Origin: Nanobdellota archaeon
GTDB lineage: Archaea; Nanobdellota; Nanobdellia; Woesearchaeales; GCA-2686295
Assembly: GCA_018812505.1 (NCBI GenBank)
Contig: JAHJDK010000130.1
Coordinates: 1 to 11,537 of the forward strand
Length of the DNA stretch: 11,537 nt
Direction: 5' to 3'
How positions within the stretch are numbered: the stretch's first letter is position 1; each line of letters opens with the position of its first letter. Position numbers and translations under genes: made by a program. Shown piece by piece: positions 1-9,000 of the stretch. The notes beneath the pieces were generated by a model. The model saw only the letters and a program-made list of their open reading frames with translations. It searched no databases and was not told the origin of the DNA.

Positions 1-2
1 CA

Positions 3-3000
3 GAAACGAACATCTCAACTAACACTTCAGTAAATAATTTAACAAACAAAACAATACTAAACAAAGAAGAATATGTTCTAGGAGAAACAGTCTTAATAAA
101 CTTATCAAACTATAACTTCACAAGACTAAGAATAATTTTTGAGAATCAAATATACACTTTTTTAGGAGAAGAAAAAACAGCTAAATTCATACCTAAAAAA
201 ACAGGGAATTACACTTTATTAATAACTCTGCAAGACATAGAAATAAACAAAAATTTCAAAGTTATGTCTAACATTACAAGCAATACAAATACTACAAATT
301 CTGAGACTCAAAACCAAACAATATTTGGTATACGAATCCAAGAAAATGTATCATTAGAACAACTGAACAAATCTACTAATCTGGAACTATACACTGAATA
401 TCCAGACACAGTAAAAAAAGGAATGGAAATACCAATAAGAATAATATTATGGGCAACAAAAAATGACACGTACAACATAACAGTAGAACAAACAATACCT
501 ATAAACTGGAAGATAGTTAGCATACCAGAGTGGGCATCCATAAATGAGAACACAACAAAATTCTTTATAGGAAAAATAGAATCCAACAAGCTGTACTCAT
601 TCAACTACACACTTAAATCATCAAATGAAACAACAATAGAAGAATTAAAAACACATCTCAGCTATATAGACAAACTCAATTTAACAAGCAAAGAATACAA
701 TAACACAATAAACCTGACAGAAAATGGATCCTACTTTGATATAGAACTAGATTTATACACTGGAAATCAGGAAGTAACCAGAGATATAAAAGAAGGAGTA
801 ACCTACAAAGGAGAAATAAGAATAAAGAATTTGGGAGAGTCAGTCACTAATTTTGAAACATACTTTGACTGGGACTACGATGAAGAACTGATAAAACTAA
901 CAAGCAACGAAAAAGAATGCAAGATAAATACGGACCAAGGAAAATACTTAAGATGTGAGTTCAAGACTTTCATGGAAAATGAGACAAAAACAGTTGATAT
1001 AAAAGTATTAGCATTAAAAGAAGGAAGTCAATTTGCAGAAACAATAACAAGATATGATCCGCCAATAAATCTTAATAAAATCTTTAACGCAATAAAAAAT
1101 TTCTTCGCAAAAATCTTTGATTCAATAGGAGGAGGATTGACAGGACAAGTTGTCAGAGAAATACCCGAATCAAATGATAAAGAAATAATAGATGTAAACT
1201 TGGAGGAAACAACTAAACAGGAAGTAGATGAACAACCAAAACCGAAAATAGAAATAGGAACAGAAACAGATAAAGAAGAAATAAACCTACCTCCGAGAGT
1301 AAATCTCAAACAACTGCCAAATTTTGTAACCGGAAACATTGTTCTAGATGCAAGTGAAACAACAGATTATGAAGGAGACCTGCTGAATTACAAATTCTTG
1401 CTGTCAAAAGATGAAACATTTGAAAACCCAAACATTCTGTGCTTTGGAGAGTCACCAACATGTAATTGGAATACAGAAGTATCAGATTGTGTCTACTGCT
1501 ACATACAATTAGTAGTGCTAGATGGAAAGGATGAATCCTACTCAAAAATAATGAGAACCTTCAGGCTGGAACAAGAAGAAAAACCTCAAGACATCAAAGA
1601 AAACGCAACTGAAGAAGCACAAGAAACAACCACTAAAAAGAAGAAAAAAGGAAGCGGAACAACACAAACAATTATTGAAAAGAAATATGATATTTTCAGT
1701 GACCCAACAAAAACTTGGATAACAACAAAAGAAAAATTATTTTTCAAGACAACCACTGCTAAAGAGAATCAAACAGTTAAGGTATTTGGAAAAAACAACA
1801 CCCTTCAAAACTATACTGCAACAATAATAAGCGAAACTTTTGAAGGCAAAAAAAGTGTTATCTTAGAATTCACAAATTCAAAAAAAATAGCTAGAATAGA
1901 AATCAGGAACCTTGAGCCAGACACAGAGATAGAGATAGGCATAGAAGAAGAGCTAGAAAATGTTAGTTTGTTCGGAAGAGAAAGCAAAACATCCTTTGCA
2001 TTAGATCCAACAAGAATGAACTTCACAAGCGCAGATATAACTATAGAAGCAACAGGTGAAGAATTATGGAAATGTAAGGATTGGAATTTCACAGAACAAA
2101 AATGTTATGGCTCTTGGCAGAAAATAATGGATATAAAACCAGGACAAAATTATACCTTAACACTAACACCAGAGGACCCAGGATACACAGAAACAGGACT
2201 GGCAACCGTGAACACAAACAAGAGCATATATCACTTAAATGAAGAAGCAGAAATAAAAATAGCTGTATTAGACAGAGAAGGATTCCTAGTAAAAAATGCT
2301 AATGTAACACTAGAAATTACTGATCCGCATAACAATTTAACAATTTTCTCAACCGATTCAGAAACAATAATGGAAGAAGAAAGAGGAATCTACATTACTT
2401 ACTACAACAAAACATCAAATAATGGAACCTACAACTTATTCATAACTGCAAAAGGCGAAAACGTTGACAGCAACATGAGTTCCTTTTTTGTGGTGTCAGA
2501 ATATTACGAGTATGACATACTTAGAGAAGTTCCAATATCAATAGACCCATTTAGCGGACCATTCAATTCGACAATAAAAATAATATCCTATACAAATGCC
2601 ACTGAATTCAACCTCACAGAAAAGATACCTGTCAACTTCACAATAAAAAACTCTGGAGGCGCAATAGTTGTGGAGAACAAACTGAAAAAAGAGTTAACAT
2701 GGATTGGCCTGACAAATAATTCAATAGTAACATACTATGTGCAAGCACCACTAATTACTCCTGAACTTTGGGAATTAGGACAAGCAGTTATACTATCTTC
2801 TCTTGACGAATTCATAGAAGTAAAGCCATGGTATTTGGCAGCAGACCCACTAGGAGAATCAAGGCCAACAACTTTTACAGATGGAAGCAACATAGGAAGC
2901 AACGAAGAATATGCATACGATGAAAATTTTGGAACATCAGCATCGCTAGACATAGATGCCAATGCAAATCCTGCTTATGTCGTATACACAACTTTTAATA

Positions 3001-6000
3001 TTTCAGGAATAAACAGTCAAAGTATGCTAAACTCATTTAGCATAACATACTCTGCTGCAACAACAGGAACTTTTGACCCTACACCAGATACATGGTACTT
3101 GGAATACTCCACGAACACAGGTTCCTCATGGACTGTTTGCAGCTCTGGAACTACTTCCTTATCAAAACAGAATATAACTTGTAATCCTTCATTCAGTAGT
3201 TGGACAATACAAGATTTTGCAGATAACTTTCAAGTGAGAGCAGGAGGAGAAAAGAATGGAGGTCCAGATGCTGTAACTTTAGAATTGTATGAAACCTGGG
3301 CAATGCTAAACTACACTCCACCCAATATTGCACCAACACCTTTGTCTGTAAATAAGAACTCTAGCTCGATATATGTAAATGATACAGTCACTTTTAATGC
3401 TACATGGATTGATAGTGATGATGAATCGCTAGATAGCTGGTGGTTCAGTTGGAATATCACAGGAACCTGGGAGAACTTAACAGCATACAGTTTTACAAGT
3501 AACAATTTGTCAAGTGTTAGCATGCTCATCAACGCAACTACTGGAACCATAGTTGAGTGGAGATTCTATGCAAATGACACTAGAGGAGGATTAAATTATA
3601 CAACAGTACAATCGTTTACAGTACTAGGAGCCGACACAACAGCTCCAACAATCGATAATGAGTCAGTAACACCAACATTTGGAGTGTCAGGAACACAATT
3701 TAATATTACAGCAGATGTTGTGGACGATCAAACCATACAAGACATTTGGGCTGAAGTGATGCTTGCAAATGGCTTAATGCAAAATTATAGCATGAACATT
3801 GTTTTAGGAAATGAATATAGCTGCATATACAACAGCACTTCAGGAGGAAATCTCTCATTTGTAATATATGCTAGTGACGGAACAAACGATAATATTTCAG
3901 CAACTAGACAATACTTCAATGTCACAGCAAATATCACAACTACAAAGAATTATTACGCGAGAGGGGATTCTGTGATTATAACAGGAATAGGATTTTATCC
4001 TGGAAGCACAATCAATCTTGATATAATACATTCATCAGGAGTCTCAGTCGATAATTATCCTACTACTACAGTCTCAGATGAAAATGGTGTTTTCACATAT
4101 AGTTGGGATATTTCTTCATCATTAGATTTCAAAGTTGGAAATTATACCATAACAGTAAATGACACTGCATTATCATGGCTGGAAAGTTCTACTGAAGTTA
4201 AAATTGTGATGAAGCCAAGCTCTTCCAACGCGCTAAACGATAACCCTGGAAGTGGAACTCCAAAGAGAAGTACACAAACTGCATTATCAGAGATAAATGA
4301 TTCAGACAATATTTACAAAAATATGGTATCAAGCGGCGGAGGAGAAGTATATCTGGAAGCGAACTTTACTAATGTTTTGCTGGCAGGATATCTTGTTAAC
4401 TATGCAACACTATACTTTGAACATTATGAATTATCCACCGAAAGCACTTATGTACAATGGTATAACTCTACAGCAGCAGCATATCAAACTATCTGCACTA
4501 TTGCAAATCAAGTAACAGAGACTTTTAGTTCTTGTGATTTAAGCAATGTGGTAACGGATTCAAATTCTGCAAACAGCTTGTCAATAAGATTATCTGATAA
4601 TAATTTAGGAAGCAATGATGAAAACTGGACAATGATAGACTTTGTTTATTTGGACATAGATTTTAATCTTAGCTTATCAACAGCAATAACCATAAACGAG
4701 CCTACATCTGATGTTTCAACATATGATTCAAATATTGGAAGCACAAAAGCTTATGATGGAGGAGACATAACAGCGCCGCCATCTCTAGTTAAGATAACAG
4801 GCACAGAAGCCAGCAGCACAGAATACTCAAACATACAATCTTCAAATGGAAATTACTTTCACACACAAGTAGATAACAACCCGAATAACCAGCATGCTTA
4901 TCAAAGCTTTATATTCACAGTTACAGATTCAACAGCTGACATAACTTCGCTAGTTGTAACTCATGAAGGTTATGCTACTGAGTCAACTTCAGAACTTATG
5001 GATTCTTATTACATTTTTTTATGGAACTTCACAGCAGACGCATATCAACTTTTTGGAACTGCAAGCGCTAGTTTATCTGATCAATTAACAGTTGTAACAG
5101 CACAAGGTGATGGAGCAGATTTTATCAACAGCACAAGTGGAGAACTATGGATTTTGGTAGAGGGAGATTTCAAAACAGGAGGTAGTGGCGGTGCACAAGC
5201 AGACTTGTGGACTGACTACATCAAATTAGATGTTAACAAGATACCTATATTATCAGGAAACCAAAACATAAATGCGACAGTAACAGATGGCGACGGCGTA
5301 GGTGAATGTAACTATTTTTATACTTATGAAAATGGGAGTATAGCAATAACTCCTGTAAACATGGAGAATTTATCAAATAACATATGGTTTAATATAAGTA
5401 ATACTAATTTATTATCTGATGGATTCTATTACTTGTATGTTAATTGTACAGATGTGCCAGGAACCAGCAAAGAAAACGAATCAATATACGTTAAGATTGC
5501 TAATGCAGAACCAACAATACAACTTGTAGCGCCTGAAAACTATGCGAACTTCACATATTCAAACATTAACTTCACTTGGAATGCAACACAATCAAGCGGA
5601 ACAGGAGTGTTATCATGTAACCTTTCAATAGATGGAACTGTAAGATATTCAGATGTTTCGTCAAACAATGGTCAAAATATTACTAAGAATGTAACCTTAA
5701 ATGACGGATTACATTATTGGAATGTTAGTTGTGTTGATTCCTCAGGACTAAGAAATAATAGTGTAACTTGGCAATTAGATATAGACACTCAAGCTCCACA
5801 GATAACTCTGAATAGTCCAAATGTTTCAGACTACATAAATGTCACTGATTTATGGTTTTTCTACACACCAACAGATACTCATAACATAACTAACTGTACT
5901 CTAATAATAAATAATGCTATTAATCAAACAAATCATACAATAATAAATGGCACCAGAAATAATTTTACAATTTCAAGCATTGGTCAGGGATTCTATAATT

Positions 6001-9000
6001 GGAGTGTTAATTGTAGTGATAATTTTGGTTGGACAAGCAATAGTTCAACAAGAAGATTTGTTGTTGACAGGGAAGAACCTTCAATTCAACTAAATTATCC
6101 TGACTCAGGAACCCCAACAGGATCGACTGTTAATTTCAACTGGACAGCATCTGACAACTTAGATATGGTGCTCTTATGTAACATTACGATAGATGGAATT
6201 GTGCAAGCGTGGAATATTGAATCATCAAGTGGACAAGCAGTCAATTATAGTCTTCCTGTCACAGATGGAGTTAATTACTGGAACGTTACTTGCTGGGATA
6301 ATGCCACAAACATTAATACAAGTGAAACAAGAACCATAAATGTTACAGGTCCGCCAACAATTAATCTGCAAAAACCTGAAAATGGAAACTGGACTAACTC
6401 GACTTTCATAAACTTCTTGTTCTACGTAGAAGATGGAAATGGTGTGCAAAACTGCAGTTTCTACTGGGATGGAAACTGGAATCAATCAAAGCCATACAAT
6501 GAAATAATCAACTTTGGAAATAACACCTTCAACCTGACAAACGCTCCTGAAGGAGAACACAACTGGAGTGTAGAATGTGTGGATAACAGCAGTGAGTCTA
6601 CACAGACAAATTATAGAAACATAACAGTTGATTATACAAAACCAAGCATTGAATTATTTTATCCACTAAGAAACCAAACCCTTTACAGTAATGATATAAA
6701 CTTCAACTTTACAGCAACAGACAACCTGGACTCTAGCTTGATGTGTAATCTATCAATTGATGGAACAGCTTCAACAACCAACAACAACTTTGAAGTCTTG
6801 AACAACACAGTTCATAACCTAACAGAAACAAGTATTGATCAGGGAGTTCATAATTGGACTGTTACTTGCTGGGATAACGCAACCAACTTGAATGTGAGTG
6901 AAGAATGGAATTTCACAATTGACACTGGACCTACAGTTAATCTTATCATTCCTAATAACACCAAAACGCAGGAAAATGTTAGCTTCTTGTTCTATGTAGA
7001 AGATGTTTCAGGAATTTATAACTGTACATTAATAATAGATGGATTTGTAAATGAATCAAAGAATTATGCTCAAGTAAACAACTATGCAAATAACACTTTT
7101 AATATAACAAAAATACTTGCTGGAACACATAACTGGACAGTCAAATGTATTGATAATGGAACTCAAAGCACACAGCCAACACCTTATAATTTTGTAGTGG
7201 ATGTTGTTTCACCAACAGTTATTGCTTATAACCCAAACAATACTGCTTTTAGTGCTAATGATATTGAATTCAATTTCACAGCAATAGATGATTTATCTTC
7301 AACTATGACTTGTAATGTGTCTGTTGATAATTGGGCTTATAGTGGAGTTGTTACCGCTCAAAATGGCTCTGAAACCCTTACCACTATAACAGGAATATCG
7401 GATGGTAATCACACTTGGAATGTGACTTGTTGGGATGAAGCCAATAATAGCCAAGTAAGCAACACCTTAAACTTTACGATAGATGCAGAACCACAAATAT
7501 TCCTTGATAAACCAGATGATAAAACTGCTGATACTGATGGTTATGTAGTGTTCACTTATGAAGTGTATGAATCAAATCTGGAAAATTGTTCTCTAATATT
7601 AAATGATAAGATAAACATTACAAATACGAGTGTTGAGATTCCACATATAAGTGATGGATCAGTAAATAATTTTACATTAACAAATATGCCTCAAGGTTTG
7701 TACAACTGGACTGTAAACTGTACTGATACTAATGGATTGACAGGCACAGACACTAAAAGGGAATTACAGGTTGACTGGCAACCACCAAATATAACCTTGA
7801 ATTACCCGTTACCAAATGAGACTATTTATGTGTCGACAATAATCTTCAACTGGACTGCATATGATAATGTTGATCCAACACTTGTTTGTAACTTATCAAT
7901 AAATGAAGTTTTGAATGAATCGAACATTAATTCAACAAATGGTGAAGCAACAACGCAACAAGTAACAGGGTTTACAGTTGGAAATTACACTTGGAACATA
8001 ACTTGTATTGACACTGCAAGATTCGTCAATTACAGTGAAACAAGAAATTTCACAGTTAGCTCAGATGTAAGGATAACATTAAACGCACCTGAACAAAATG
8101 CAACAGATGGAGATGGTACAGTAGTATTTACATACACGCCTGAAAGTATAGAAGGATTTGATGGCTCAGGATTTTGCGACTTATACATTGATGGAAATTA
8201 TAATGCTACAAATACGAGTGCACTAGTTGGACAGCAGAACACTTTTGTAAAAACAATTACAACAGAAGGCAATCACACATGGTATATAAACTGTACAGAT
8301 GACAATAACCAAGTAGGATTATCAGAAAACAGAACTTTCTACATAGACCTTACAGATCCTTCAATAAAATTGAATTACCCAGACGGAGAAACAATAAATG
8401 TCAGCAATGTAAACTTAAACTGGACTGCTTATGACAACATGGATTTAGAACTGCTTTGCAACATAACTCTAGACAGCGAAACAATCGTTAATGGTTTAAC
8501 TTCACAAAACAGTTCAGCAATCAACTACTCTGTTTCAAACTTGAATGATAGTATACACTATTGGAATGTTACTTGTGCAGATAATGGAGGAAGAGGAAAC
8601 ACTTCCTTAACAAATAATTTTACAATACAAGAACCTCCAAAAGTATCTCTTGGAAACCCGCCAAATGCTTCAAGAAATAACACTATTAACTGGAGTCTTT
8701 ACTACACTCCAACAGACAACTCTGGAGGGGTACAAAATTGTACGCTTATACTGAACAGTGCTGAAAACCAAACTAACAAATCAGTATCCCAAGGACAAGA
8801 AAATAATTTTACACTACTCAACCTGATAGATGGAACCTATATTTGGGATGTGAATTGTACCGATCCAAATGGTAATTCAGCAATTAATGGAACTCCAAAA
8901 ACATTTTATGTTGATTTATCACCACCGGATATAGAGCTACATCTACCATCAGAAGGACAGACTTTTAACCAGAACAACATTAATTTTAATTGGACAGCAA

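Noticed and set aside
264..266. First in-frame ATG as the true start codon
   Set aside because: The frame is open upstream to the window edge and encodes a domain-like stretch. There is no Shine-Dalgarno-like sequence before the ATG and no signal peptide after it.
1644..1650. A-rich run (aaaaaag) as a possible programmed frameshift site
   Set aside because: It is not in the phase of a classical -1 heptamer, and the original frame stays open and domain-coding for more than 3,000 codons after it. It is just part of a Lys codon run.
3960..3968. Arg-Gly-Asp triplet at residues 1320-1322, a possible integrin-type adhesion motif
   Set aside because: It falls in the conserved 'Y-x-x-G-D-x-V-x-I-x-G' first strand of a spacer domain, so it is explained by the fold. 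An integrin ligand is not expected in a microbe of this kind.
4297..4515. Plus-strand open frames of 72 codons here and 63 codons at 10555-10746
   Set aside because: Both are out-of-frame readings inside jelly-roll-like domain 2 and a type B repeat. The main frame carries the recognisable domain patterns at the same place.
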